Source: Sphingorhabdus sp. 109 | GTDB taxonomy: Bacteria; Pseudomonadota; Alphaproteobacteria; Sphingomonadales; Sphingomonadaceae | Assembly (NCBI RefSeq): GCF_902506555.1 | Contig: NZ_LR732707.1 | Coordinates: 2,003,565-2,067,564, forward strand | DNA: 64,000 nucleotides | Direction of reading: 5' to 3' | Shown: positions 27,132 through 36,221 of the stretch, piece by piece | Layout of the letters: each line of letters begins with the position of its first letter | How positions within the stretch are numbered: position 1 is the stretch's first letter | Position numbers and translations under genes: made by a program | Notes under the pieces: model-generated | What the model saw: the letters and a program-made list of their open reading frames with translations, nothing else | The model's database searches: none | What the model was told of the DNA's origin: nothing

Positions 27132-28355
27132 TCATAGTCCTGCCAGATTCTGAAGCTGCAGGATCGGCAATAGAATCGCCAATATCACCAGCGCAACCAG
27201 GCCTCCCAGGGCCACAATGATGATCGGCTCCAGCAAGGACAAGGCTGTAGAGCTGAAATTGTCAAATTCCCTTTCCAGATAGCCCGCCGCCCGTGCCAGC
27301 ATATCATCCAGCTGCCCCGATGCCTCGCCACTGGAAGTCATATAGATCAGCATTGGCGGAAATACGCCTGCATTTTTCAGCGCGCTGGACAGGCTGCCGC
27401 CCCCTCTTATCGCCTCGACCATATCTTCCGACGCCTTGCGCAACACGCTGTTTTTGATCGTTTCGGTGGTCAGCCGCAGCCCCTCGATAATCGGCAGGCG
27501 GCTGGCGACCATGGTCGATAGCGTTCGCGCCAGACGCGCTGCGTGCAAGTCCCTCAATAGGCGCCCGAAGAACGGCAGGCGCAGCAGGAAAGCATCGAAT
27601 CGATATTTCAGTTGTGGCTCTTTCAGCGCCCGCCAGCCGATCAGCAGCGCCAGTCCAATGAATATGAGAATTCCCCACCACCAGCCGGCCAGAAAGTCCG
27701 ATATCCCGATGACAATCCGCGTGATTATCGGCAGTTGCTGGTTCACGTCGTCGAACTGCTCGACCACCTTTGGCACGACCGCAATCATCAGCAGCGCGAC
27801 GACGATGATCGAGACCAAAGCCAGCACCGCCGGATAGGCCAACGCGCCGATCAGCTTGCCGCGCAATTCGGCCTGGCGCTCGAGCAGATCGGCCAGCCGT
27901 TCGGTGATATCGGGCAGCGTGCCGGAACTTTCTCCCGCCGCGATCATTGCCCGGTAGAGCGGCGGAAAGCTTTTCGGCTCTCGGCGCATCGCCTCGGACA
28001 GACGCTGCCCCTCCAGCACCCCGCCATGGACTGCTGCGATCCGTTGCTGGACATGCGGCTTTTCATTCTGGTTGCCGATCAGCCGTAGTGCTTCTTCCAG
28101 CGGACTGACCTGCGCCAGCGACGACAATTGGCGCGTGAACAGGGTAAGTTCTTTCGACGACAGCTTTTTCGGGCCGAATAATCCGGCGGACGTTTTGCCC
28201 CGTTCGCTGGACTTCTCCTGGGCCGCTTCCACTTTCACGACGTAGAAATTGCGTTCGACCAGCTTCGCGCGCGCCGCCTCATCGCTGGCTGCGGTCAGTC
28301 GCCCGGCCTTTTCCCGACCCTTGGGATCAATCGCGCTATAGGCAAACTCAGGCAT
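27132..28355 (-). CDS. gspF: Type II secretion platform protein GspF
   Basis: GspF is the polytopic inner-membrane core of the T2SS platform. The 407-residue protein has two repeated cytoplasmic T2SSF domains (about residues 65-190 and 265-390), three transmembrane helices (near 170-195, 220-240 and 375-400), and the family pattern LSSLAQVSPLEEALRLIG in the first and MVASRLPIIEGLRLTTE in the second. The ATG at 28355 (MPEFAYSAIDPKG) matches family N-termini and overlaps the gspE end by 8 bases. Confidence 0.95.
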   Translation of the reverse strand: MPEFAYSAIDPKGREKAGRLTAASDEAARAKLVERNFYVVKVEAAQEKSSERGKTSAGLFGPKKLSSKELTLFTRQLSSLAQVSPLEEALRLIGNQNEKPHVQQRIAAVHGGVLEGQRLSEAMRREPKSFPPLYRAMIAAGESSGTLPDITERLADLLERQAELRGKLIGALAYPAVLALVSIIVVALLMIAVVPKVVEQFDDVNQQLPIITRIVIGISDFLAGWWWGILIFIGLALLIGWRALKEPQLKYRFDAFLLRLPFFGRLLRDLHAARLARTLSTMVASRLPIIEGLRLTTETIKNSVLRKASEDMVEAIRGGGSLSSALKNAGVFPPMLIYMTSSGEASGQLDDMLARAAGYLEREFDNFSSTALSLLEPIIIVALGGLVALVILAILLPILQLQNLAGL

Positions 28356-29895
28356 CGACCGCTTCGCTTTCACGCCGGGAGATGCGGATCGCTTCTTCGG
28401 GCGTCGTCAGACCTTCACGGACCAGCGATCTTGCGGCCACGCCCAGATGGGGCTGGTTGCGGAAGGCATGGGCCGTGATCGCCGCCTCGTCGCCGCCGTC
28501 GTTGATCAGCTTGCGCAGCGTGTCGTCGATGCGGATGGCCTCGAACACGCCGATCCGGCCCTGAAAGCCGGTATGGTTGCAATGGTCGCAGCCGGTCTCG
28601 CGGTAGACCACGGTGCCATTGTCAAAACCGAGCAAGCTTGCCAGGCTCCCGTCGGCCTGGATCGGGGTGCGGCAATGGTCGCAGAGCTTTCTCACCAGAC
28701 GCTGGGCAACCACCGCGCGCAGGGTCGAGGCGAGGAGAAACGGCTCCACCTTCATGTCGCGCATCCGGGTGATCGCACCGACCGCGTCATTGGTGTGCAC
28801 GGTGGAGAGCACCAGATGACCGGTCAGGCTCGCCTGCACCGCAATCTCGGCCGTCTCGCGGTCGCGGATCTCGCCGATCATCACGACATCGGGATCCTGC
28901 CGCAGGATCGCGCGCAGACCCGCCGCGAAGGTCAGGCCGACCTTGGCATTGACCTGCGTCTGGCCGATCCCCTCGATCGCATATTCCACCGGATCCTCGA
29001 TGGTCAGGATATTGCGGCTGCCGTCGTTGAGCTGCTTGAGGCCGGCGTAAAGCGTGGTGGTCTTGCCCGAGCCGGTGGGGCCGGTGACCAGGATGATGCC
29101 ATTGGGTTCGCTGAGCGCCTCGCTGAGGATCGCGTGGGTATTGGGGGACATGCCCAGCAGGTCGAGCGAAATACCGGCGCTTTCCTTGTCGAGAATCCGC
29201 ATCACCACCCGCTCGCTCGCCCGGTTGGGCAAGGTGGAAACACGCACATCGAGCAGCTTTCCGCCCAGCGTCAGGCTGATCCGGCCGTCCTGCGGTATCC
29301 GCCGCTCGGCAATATCGAGCCGCGCCATAACCTTGATCCGGTTGACGATCACGCCCGCGACATGCGGCGGCATGCGCAATTTCTCGGTCAGCACGCCGTC
29401 GACCCGCATCCTGACCACCAGCCCCGTCTCATAGGGTTCGATATGGATGTCCGAAGCGCCCTGCCGTGCCGCCTCGGCGATGATCCCGTTGATCAGCCGG
29501 ATGGTCGGCGCGTCATCGGCGCTGTCGAGCAGATCCTCGGCGCTCGGAATGTCCCCGGCAATATCGTCCAGCCCCTCGCCGGCCAGCGCCATATCGCCCG
29601 CCATGGCGGCCGCCGAGCCGTCCATCGCATAATGGGCGCTGAGCAGCTTCTCGAACGCCGGAGCATCGACCAGTTCCACATCGAAGGGCAGAGCCAGATA
29701 GCGCCGCACCTCCAGCAGAGCGGATGGGTCAGAACCGCTACGCATGGCCAGCACCGGGCGCTCACCGCTGCAGTCCTGCAGCAACAGGCCGTGGTCCCGG
29801 GCATAGGTATAAGGCAGGTCTCTCGCGAGCGGCGCGCTCTGAGGGCTGTGCTCCGCCTCGGCAATCGTCGCCTCTGTTCCCCGGGCGATTTTCAT
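28348..29895 (-). CDS. gspE: Type II secretion ATPase GspE
   Basis: GspE is the cytoplasmic hexameric ATPase that drives pseudopilus assembly. The 515-residue protein shows the N-terminal GspL-binding region, Walker A GPTGSGKTTTLYAGL near residue 275, Asp box, Walker B VMIGEIRDRETAE, a His box (TGHLVLSTVHTN), and two CxxC pairs (CDHC and CDHC) forming the zinc-binding C-terminal motif of GspE/PilB ATPases. Its ATG overlaps the gspD stop by one base (TAATG). Confidence 0.96.
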   Translation of the reverse strand: MKIARGTEATIAEAEHSPQSAPLARDLPYTYARDHGLLLQDCSGERPVLAMRSGSDPSALLEVRRYLALPFDVELVDAPAFEKLLSAHYAMDGSAAAMAGDMALAGEGLDDIAGDIPSAEDLLDSADDAPTIRLINGIIAEAARQGASDIHIEPYETGLVVRMRVDGVLTEKLRMPPHVAGVIVNRIKVMARLDIAERRIPQDGRISLTLGGKLLDVRVSTLPNRASERVVMRILDKESAGISLDLLGMSPNTHAILSEALSEPNGIILVTGPTGSGKTTTLYAGLKQLNDGSRNILTIEDPVEYAIEGIGQTQVNAKVGLTFAAGLRAILRQDPDVVMIGEIRDRETAEIAVQASLTGHLVLSTVHTNDAVGAITRMRDMKVEPFLLASTLRAVVAQRLVRKLCDHCRTPIQADGSLASLLGFDNGTVVYRETGCDHCNHTGFQGRIGVFEAIRIDDTLRKLINDGGDEAAITAHAFRNQPHLGVAARSLVREGLTTPEEAIRISRRESEAVDA

Positions 29896-32042
29896 TACGG
29901 CTTCCCGCCGGCCTCGCTTGGCGGGAGCGGTGCCCGCTCGATCATGCCACTGTCACTGACCGCAGGCCGGTCGCCCGGCGCATAGATGATCCGGTCGTCC
30001 GGACGTGGTTTGACCACCGGAGGAACGGTTCCCAGATAGTCGCGGACCAGAGCATCAATGGACGGTTCGCTTTCCGGATCGCGGCTGATCTGCCGGTCCC
30101 GGATATAGTCATAGCGCGCACTGGAGAAACGCCGGGCGTCGTTGGGATCTTTCAGGATCGTCGGGCGGATGAAAACCATCAGATTGGTCTTGACCCGCGA
30201 CCGACCCCGCGAACGGAACAATTCTCCCAGAACCGGGATATCGCCGAGAAACGGCACTTTCTGGATCGTGCGACGCTCGTTGTCGTCGAGCAAACCGCCC
30301 AGTGCGATAATTTCGCCATCGCCCACCGTCACCGTGGTATTGATCTCGCGCTTGTTGATGATCAGCTCGTTGAAATCGTCGGAAACCGGTCCGGCGATCG
30401 AACTGACCTGCTGGCGCAATTCCATCCGCACTTCCTCACCGGCATTGATCTGCGGTGTTACTTCCAGCTCGATGCCGACATTCTGCCGTTGGATCGTGCG
30501 GAAGGCATTGTCGAAATTGCCGGACAGGGCTTCTCCGGTTGAAACCGGGATTTCCTGGCCGAACAGGATGCTGCCCTTGAGATTGTTGTTCACCGTCAGC
30601 GAAGGCGTCGACAGGACGTTGCTGTCGGTATCGGACTGCACCGCGTTGATGATCGCACCCAGCACCGCGCTGCCCCCCAGGCTGGTCGCAAAGCCGCCGA
30701 ATCCACCGCGGGCACTAAGCACAGAATCCGCCGCATTTTCCCTCAGCGCGTCGCCGACCGAACTGTTCGTGGTTACGGTGGTTGCGGTATCGGTCGTGGT
30801 GGTGGTTGTCGTATCGAACTGGTCGGCCAGCAAACCGCCGGCGACGTCGACAATGTTCGGCGAGGCGTTGGAGAAATTTGTGACGGCAAAAGGAACATCT
30901 TCCCCGCCAACCAGCCATTGCACGCCCAGCTCGCGCGCCAGCGTCTCCGAAATCTCGACGATGATCGCTTCGACCACCACCTGCTCCTGCCGGGTGTCAA
31001 GCTGGCGGATCAGTTCACCAATCATGCGCTGCACATCGGGATTTGCCGCTACGATGATCGCATTGGTGCCTTCAAGCCGGGTAACGATGGCCGGGCCCCG
31101 GCTGGCGATACCATTGCCGCCGGCAGAGACAGACGAAACGGCCGCTTCGCCACCGTCGGCAGCGGCAACTTTGGCCGCGCTTCCGCTGGTACCACCTTTG
31201 CCGAGAAGATTTTCGATCACCGGCATGAGATGTTCGGCATTGGCATAGCCGAGCCGGTGGACGCGTATCTCTGTCCCCGATTCCGCGCCCTTGTCGAGTT
31301 CACGCGCCATTTGCTCGAAACGCGCCACTGCGCCGGGGTCGCCGCGCAGGGCAATGCTGTTGCTGCTGTCGATCGGCACCACGGTTACCGGTGCGCGCAA
31401 TCCGTCACCACCGCCTTGCGCGGCTAGGGCCTGCAGCGAGGTCGCGATTTCCCTAGCACCGGCGTTTTTCAGCGTGATGATGGTGCTGGCGGCGCTGTCG
31501 CGGTCGATATCGCCAACCAGCGACCGTATCCGCCGGATATTGTCTGCATAGTCGACGATCACCAGACTGTTCGCGTTGCGATTGGCGGTGATCGAGCCCT
31601 GTTTGCTGACCAGCGGACGCAGTGTCTCCAGCGCTTCGGTCGCGACAATCGATTTCAGCCGTACCACTTCGGTGACCAACTGATTGGCCTCGGCGCCACG
31701 CGACCCGATCCGGCTCGGCTGCGACGCCGCGCCATCGGCCGGCTGGATGCGATAGGCACCGCGAGTCGTCGGAATCGCGACCAGATTATTGGCGCGCAGG
31801 GTCGAGAGGAAAATCTCGAAATATTCCGAGCGGCTGAGCGGACGGTCGGTGACCACCGAAACCTTGCCCTGCACCCGGCTGTCGAGGATGAAGGTGCGGC
31901 CGGTGACCTTTGCCGCATCCTGCACGAACGCGCGGATATCGGCATCGCGGACATTGAGCGTGTGCTGGGCCGACACGGGCGCGGCCGAAAGGCCGGCGCA
32001 AAGAGCGAGGACCGCTATGATCCGGGCGAAGTAACTAGACAT
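29895..32042 (-). CDS. gspD: Type II secretion outer-membrane secretin GspD
   Basis: GspD forms the outer-membrane channel. The 715-residue precursor has a signal peptide (cleavage after about residue 25, PVSA/QHTL), an N0 domain (about 27-95), N1-N3 repeats (about 120-345) and the secretin domain (about 350-620), with the conserved VPFLGDIPVLGELFRS near its end. The insert around residues 395-430 is rich in Thr (DTTTTTTTDTATTVTT). The C-terminal S-domain could bind a pilotin, but none is recognisable nearby. It overlaps both neighbours by one base. Confidence 0.96.
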   Translation of the reverse strand: MSSYFARIIAVLALCAGLSAAPVSAQHTLNVRDADIRAFVQDAAKVTGRTFILDSRVQGKVSVVTDRPLSRSEYFEIFLSTLRANNLVAIPTTRGAYRIQPADGAASQPSRIGSRGAEANQLVTEVVRLKSIVATEALETLRPLVSKQGSITANRNANSLVIVDYADNIRRIRSLVGDIDRDSAASTIITLKNAGAREIATSLQALAAQGGGDGLRAPVTVVPIDSSNSIALRGDPGAVARFEQMARELDKGAESGTEIRVHRLGYANAEHLMPVIENLLGKGGTSGSAAKVAAADGGEAAVSSVSAGGNGIASRGPAIVTRLEGTNAIIVAANPDVQRMIGELIRQLDTRQEQVVVEAIIVEISETLARELGVQWLVGGEDVPFAVTNFSNASPNIVDVAGGLLADQFDTTTTTTTDTATTVTTNSSVGDALRENAADSVLSARGGFGGFATSLGGSAVLGAIINAVQSDTDSNVLSTPSLTVNNNLKGSILFGQEIPVSTGEALSGNFDNAFRTIQRQNVGIELEVTPQINAGEEVRMELRQQVSSIAGPVSDDFNELIINKREINTTVTVGDGEIIALGGLLDDNERRTIQKVPFLGDIPVLGELFRSRGRSRVKTNLMVFIRPTILKDPNDARRFSSARYDYIRDRQISRDPESEPSIDALVRDYLGTVPPVVKPRPDDRIIYAPGDRPAVSDSGMIERAPLPPSEAGGKP

Positions 32043-32863
32043 TATGGGGCTCCCAGATTGACAGCGACCGGAACCGTGTCGGCCCCGCGCTCCACTTCCA
32101 CCGACAGGCGCGCGCCGGGCCGGATTTGACTTGTCAGCGCCTCGATGTCGCTCGCCGAGCCCACCGGATTGCCGTTGATCGACACGATGATATCGCCATT
32201 GCGAAAACCGGCGCTCTTGAACAGGCTGCCATCGCCCAGCGGCGACAGCAATATTCCGGTGACGCGCCCCTGATCATTGCGCGGCGCCAGCGATGCGACG
32301 CCGGGGATTTCGTTGGCGCCTAGCGACAGCGAAGCGGAGGCGACCGGCTCCTCGGTGCCGACGGTCTGCGCGGGAATCGACTGGTCGAGATAGAGGCTTT
32401 CGCGCACGCCGCCCCGGTTGATAATGACATGGTCAAATTCCACGCTGTCGAGCGTGACACCGGACATGATTTCCTCGCCGATTACATAATTGGTCTGCAC
32501 CCCGTCCGGACCGGCGAGGATTGCCGAACCGCGTCCAGACGCCTCGTTCATGCGAATGCCGAACAGGGTCAATTGCAGCGAAGTCACGACATTGGCGCTT
32601 TGCGTTGCGCCGTCGCGGAAAAACGGATCGAAGCTGCTGAACAGGGTGAGCCGCGATTGCGGTGACAATATTCGCACCTGATCAGCGCGATAATCGCCAA
32701 CCGGCCCCAGCGGAGTCACCACCAGCCAGATCAGCCGTACCGCCTGGACCAGCAGCAAAACCGCCAGTATCACCAAGATAATCGGATATAGACCCGTCCG
32801 GCTATACCAGCGGGCCACCGTGCCAAATCTGTCCGACAAGCTATTACCCACGAATCCCCGCAA
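32042..32863 (-). CDS. gspC: Type II secretion protein GspC
   Basis: GspC connects the inner-membrane platform to the secretin. The 273-residue protein has a cytoplasmic N-terminus, one transmembrane helix (about residues 26-50, LYPIILVILAVLLLVQAV), a homology region at about 85-150 (STFGIRMNEA-like fold: LTLFGIRMNEASGRGSAIL) and a C-terminal PDZ domain with GDIIVSINGNPVGSASDIE. It is the first gene of the operon gspC-D-E-F-G-L-M. The promoter is expected in the 95 bases before it. Confidence 0.92.
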   Translation of the reverse strand: MRGFVGNSLSDRFGTVARWYSRTGLYPIILVILAVLLLVQAVRLIWLVVTPLGPVGDYRADQVRILSPQSRLTLFSSFDPFFRDGATQSANVVTSLQLTLFGIRMNEASGRGSAILAGPDGVQTNYVIGEEIMSGVTLDSVEFDHVIINRGGVRESLYLDQSIPAQTVGTEEPVASASLSLGANEIPGVASLAPRNDQGRVTGILLSPLGDGSLFKSAGFRNGDIIVSINGNPVGSASDIEALTSQIRPGARLSVEVERGADTVPVAVNLGAP

Positions 32864-32958
32864 CCTTTGAACCCTCGTCGCGCTATAGCGGTTTCACGAC
32901 CGTTCGACGACTCATTGGTGACGGAAATATTACAGCTTCATCCTGGTCGTGCAAAGCA

Positions 32959-33606
32959 TCAGGGCAATTGCATATTCAGCAGGGCCCCCAGTTCGTCGAG
33001 CGCCTGTTGCTCCGCCGACACCTTGATTGCCGCCATGCCAAGCGCCGCCGCCGGTTTGCAGTTGATCCCGAGATCGTCGAGATAGACGCATTGCGTCGGG
33101 TCGACATTCAGCGCCTCGCACATCATCTGATAGATGCGCGGATCGGGCTTGCGCACCCCGGCCTTGCTGCTCTCGATGATATGATCGAAGCGCTGCATGA
33201 TCGCGGCTACCGCCGCCGCCTTTTCATCATCCATCGCCATGCCCGCACCCTTGCCGGCCGGAACATTGTTGGTGATGCAGGAAATCGCAAAGCCCTCGGC
33301 CTTCAACCGGTCCAGCGTGGACACCATATTGGGTCGCACGTCACCCGCCAGTACGGCCAGCACGTCGGCGCCGCGCAATTCCAGACCCAGCGCCTTGGCC
33401 TCTTCGGCAAAGGCTTCGTCAAAACCGGCACCATCCAGTTCCGCGCGCTCAAACCTGGCCCAGGCGTTATCGTCGGGATTGGCGCTGTTGATCCGGCGCA
33501 CGCTGTCCCGGGGGACGCCCTTCTCGGCCTCCAGCCGGTTAAACGCTTCAAATGGCGACGAAGTGATAACCCCACCAAAGTCGAAAATTACGGTGGTGAA
33601 TTTCAT
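32959..33606 (-). CDS. HAD-IA family hydrolase
   Basis: A 215-residue haloacid dehalogenase superfamily hydrolase. Motif I is TTVIFDFGGVITSS with the nucleophilic Asp, motif II is the CITNN stretch, Lys is in the SSKAGVRKPDP region and motif IV is YLDDLGINC. The helical cap lies between motifs I and II (subclass IA). The substrate is probably a small phosphorylated metabolite but cannot be named. The ATG at 33606 overlaps the SMP-30 gene stop as ATGA, so the two are coupled. Confidence 0.85.
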   Translation of the reverse strand: MKFTTVIFDFGGVITSSPFEAFNRLEAEKGVPRDSVRRINSANPDDNAWARFERAELDGAGFDEAFAEEAKALGLELRGADVLAVLAGDVRPNMVSTLDRLKAEGFAISCITNNVPAGKGAGMAMDDEKAAAVAAIMQRFDHIIESSKAGVRKPDPRIYQMMCEALNVDPTQCVYLDDLGINCKPAAALGMAAIKVSAEQQALDELGALLNMQLP

Positions 33607-34523
33607 TTGTTCAAATATTCCAATTTCATTCCGGGCCGTTTCCAGCGGGTTTTGACCAGTTTTCCAGTTGCCGACAGACATATCCAGGCGTCCATCATAT
33701 CCTCTCCGCCAAAGCAGATATTGGTGGTGAAGATATCCGGCGTCTCGACAAATTCGACCAGCTCACCCTCCGGCGAAATCACGCTGATGCCGCATTCACC
33801 GATGGTGGCAACACAGATATTGCCGCATTCCTCCATCGCCAGACTGTCGAAAAATTTATAGCCGGAAGGACGATAGAGCGGAATGCCGGGACCGCCCGGC
33901 CCTGCGTCGGCAGCCACCTTGCCGGGTGCGGTGATGTTGAATTTCATCAACCGGCAGGTGAACGTCTCGGCGGCATAGAGCGTGTTGCCGTCCGGCGAAA
34001 TCCCGATACCGTTGGGATTGTTGGAGGGGAAGACCACCTCTTCCAGATGGCTGCCGTCGGCCTTGGCATAGAAAATCCCGACAATATCGTGGCAGCGTTT
34101 CTCGTAATCGGTTTTGCCATGATCGGTGAACCAGAAGCCGCCATGGGCGTCGAACTGGATATCATTGGGCCCGCGCAGGATGCAGCCGAAATCGCCGTCC
34201 TTGTAGAGCGTTTCGACTTCGCCGGTGTCGGGATCGACCCGCTGGATGCTGCCGCCGGCATAGTCTTTGGCGATACCCGCCGGGGTCAGAAAGCCGTTCT
34301 CGTCCTTATATTCAAAGCCGCCATTGTTGCAGACATAGATTTTGCCATCCGGACCCATCGCCGCGCCATTGGGGCCACCGCCGGTTTTCGCGACCAGCTT
34401 CTTGGTGCCGTCGGGCAGGACACGGGTGAGCTGCTGCGCCTCAATTTCGACCAAGATGACGCTGCCGTCCGGCATCGCAATCGGACCTTCGGGAAAGCGC
34501 AGGCCTTCGGTGACTATCTCCAT
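33603..34523 (-). CDS. SMP-30/gluconolactonase family protein
   Basis: A 306-residue six-bladed beta-propeller of the SMP-30/Gnl/LRE-like family, which includes metal-dependent sugar lactonases. Family hallmarks: GLRFPEGP with the metal-binding Glu near residue 12, GGGPNGAAMGPDGKIYVCNNG with the Asn ligand, GPNDIQFDAHGGFWFTDHG, and NPNGIGISPDGNTLYAAET with the catalytic Asp region. Which lactone it uses is unknown. It is divergent from an aldehyde dehydrogenase gene, which hints at a shared catabolic route. Confidence 0.88.
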   Translation of the reverse strand: MEIVTEGLRFPEGPIAMPDGSVILVEIEAQQLTRVLPDGTKKLVAKTGGGPNGAAMGPDGKIYVCNNGGFEYKDENGFLTPAGIAKDYAGGSIQRVDPDTGEVETLYKDGDFGCILRGPNDIQFDAHGGFWFTDHGKTDYEKRCHDIVGIFYAKADGSHLEEVVFPSNNPNGIGISPDGNTLYAAETFTCRLMKFNITAPGKVAADAGPGGPGIPLYRPSGYKFFDSLAMEECGNICVATIGECGISVISPEGELVEFVETPDIFTTNICFGGEDMMDAWICLSATGKLVKTRWKRPGMKLEYLNK

Positions 34524-34609
34524 CGAAATCTCCTCTCAATATTTGTCACAGTCATTGCGGGAATTCGGCGACAAGTCTAGTAGCAAGACAAACAGTTTCA
34601 GGAGCAACT

Positions 34610-36043
34610 ATGTCAAACGCTTATCCTCGCAAATTGCAGTTTCATATCGATGGCGGATGGATCGATGGCGGGGATCGCGCCGTTCATGAGGTCGTCAATC
34701 CGGCGACCGGTGAAGCTATTTCCGATCTGCCCAAGGCGACCAAAGCCGATCTCGACCGGGCGCTGGGCGCAGCCGACCGCGCCTTTCCGACCTGGCGCGA
34801 TACATCGGTGGCCGAGCGCGCGGTGATATTGCACAAGGCGGCCGACCTGATGCGCGAACGGGCACCGGAAATCGGCCGTCTGATGACCTACGAGCAAGGC
34901 AAGCCGCTGGCCCAAGCGGTTGGCGAAGTCTCCGCTTCCGCCAATCATTTCGATATCATGGCCGAGGAGGCCAAGCGTTGTTACGGACGCGTACTGGTCC
35001 GCCCGGCGGGTCAGAACAGTTTCGTCAAATATCAGCCGGTCGGACCAGTGGCGGCATTCAGTCCCTGGAACTTCCCGGTGTTCACGCCGGTGCGCAAGCT
35101 GGCTCCGGCCATTGCCGCGGGCTGTTCGATCATTCTCAAGCCAGCCGAGGAGACCCCTGCCAGCCCGATCGAGATGGTGCGTTGCCTCGTCGATGCGGGT
35201 CTGCCCTCCGGTGTCGCGCAGGTCGTCTTCGGCGATCCGGCAGAAGTCTCCAGCCATCTTATTGCCTCGGATGTGATCCGCAAGGTCAGCTTCACCGGTT
35301 CGGTCCCGGTCGGCAAGCATCTGATGAAGCTCGCTGCCGAGGGTATGAAGCGCACCACCATGGAACTGGGCGGTCACGCGCCGGTGCTGATCTTTGATGA
35401 TTGCGATCTGGACAAGACGCTCGATCTGGTCGTTGCCGGAAAATTCCGCAACGCCGGTCAGGTCTGCGTCTCGCCCACCCGCTTCTATGTCCAGTCGGGC
35501 ATTTATGATCGATTCGAGAAAGCCTTTACCGAACGCGCCCGAAAAATCAGCGTCGGCGACGGCTTTGACGCGGTCGAGATGGGCCCTCTCGCAAACCCGC
35601 GCCGGCCGAGCGCTGTGGGCGTGATGATTGACGATGCGCGGACCAGGGGCGCCGACGTCCGGCTCGGCGGCGAACGGCGCGGCGACAAGGGATTCTTCTT
35701 TGATCCCACCGTGCTGTCGCACGTCCCGCTCGACGCCAATATCATGAACGAGGAGCCGTTTGGCCCGGTCGCCGTGATGCGGCCCTTCGACACACTGGAC
35801 GAAGCCATCGATCAGGCCAACCGCCTGCCGCTGGGCCTGGCCGCCTATGCCTTCACCTCCAGTCTGCACACTGCCAATATGATCGGTGACAAGATCGAGG
35901 CGGGCATGGTGGCAATCAACAATCTGACCGTCAGCCCTGGCGACGCACCCTTCGGCGGGGTCAAGGAAAGCGGCCACGGGTCGGAAGACGGACCGGACGG
36001 ACTAAAAGCCTATATGGTGACCAAAGCGATCCATCAGGCTTGA
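34610..36043 (+). CDS. NAD(P)-dependent aldehyde dehydrogenase (succinate-semialdehyde-type)
   Basis: A 477-residue aldehyde dehydrogenase. Seen: the N-anchor FSPWNFPVFTPVRKLAP with the catalytic Asn, cofactor-binding KPAEETPASP, FTGSVPVGK, the general base in MELGGHAPV and the nucleophile in AGQVCVSPTRF. The sequence is closest in style to the GabD/SSADH and alpha-ketoglutarate-semialdehyde group; the exact aldehyde is not decided by sequence. A good RBS (GGAGCA) precedes the ATG. It is followed by a hairpin repeat and then a ThDP enzyme on the same strand. Confidence 0.88.
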   Translation: MSNAYPRKLQFHIDGGWIDGGDRAVHEVVNPATGEAISDLPKATKADLDRALGAADRAFPTWRDTSVAERAVILHKAADLMRERAPEIGRLMTYEQGKPLAQAVGEVSASANHFDIMAEEAKRCYGRVLVRPAGQNSFVKYQPVGPVAAFSPWNFPVFTPVRKLAPAIAAGCSIILKPAEETPASPIEMVRCLVDAGLPSGVAQVVFGDPAEVSSHLIASDVIRKVSFTGSVPVGKHLMKLAAEGMKRTTMELGGHAPVLIFDDCDLDKTLDLVVAGKFRNAGQVCVSPTRFYVQSGIYDRFEKAFTERARKISVGDGFDAVEMGPLANPRRPSAVGVMIDDARTRGADVRLGGERRGDKGFFFDPTVLSHVPLDANIMNEEPFGPVAVMRPFDTLDEAIDQANRLPLGLAAYAFTSSLHTANMIGDKIEAGMVAINNLTVSPGDAPFGGVKESGHGSEDGPDGLKAYMVTKAIHQA

Positions 36044-36092
36044 TTTTGGGAGCAAATCCCGAGATCGCAGTACGCGACAGCTTTCTCAATTT

Positions 36093-36169
36093 TGTCGCAC
36101 GAACACACAAAGGCACAAAGAAGATCAGATAGTTAAATTCCCTTCGTGCCTTCGTGTCTTTGTGCGACA
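36093..36169. repeat. Hairpin repeat between ALDH and ThDP genes
   Basis: A 28-base left arm at 36093-36120 (TGTCGCACGAACACACAAAG onward) is nearly the reverse complement of the right arm at 36142-36169 (CTTCGTGCCTTCGTGTCTTT onward), with about four mismatches and a 21-base AT-rich loop. The arm sequence (CTTTGTGnnTTCGTG-type) is another class of dispersed repeat. In RNA it forms a long stem and could attenuate transcription between the two genes. Confidence 0.75.
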
Positions 36170-36221
36170 TATAAATAGATAAATTGCAGCTCAAGCTGCG
36201 GGTGAGCATGGAGAGAGAAAC

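Noticed and set aside
28447-29985. A 512-codon plus-strand frame opposite gspE
   Set aside because: GspE has Walker and zinc motifs; the frame is antisense to it and shows no family similarity.
30760-30830. Short Thr-codon repeats in gspD as a possible CRISPR-like or microsatellite array
   Set aside because: They are simple Thr codon runs inside a variable loop of the secretin, with no spacers or regular repeat length.
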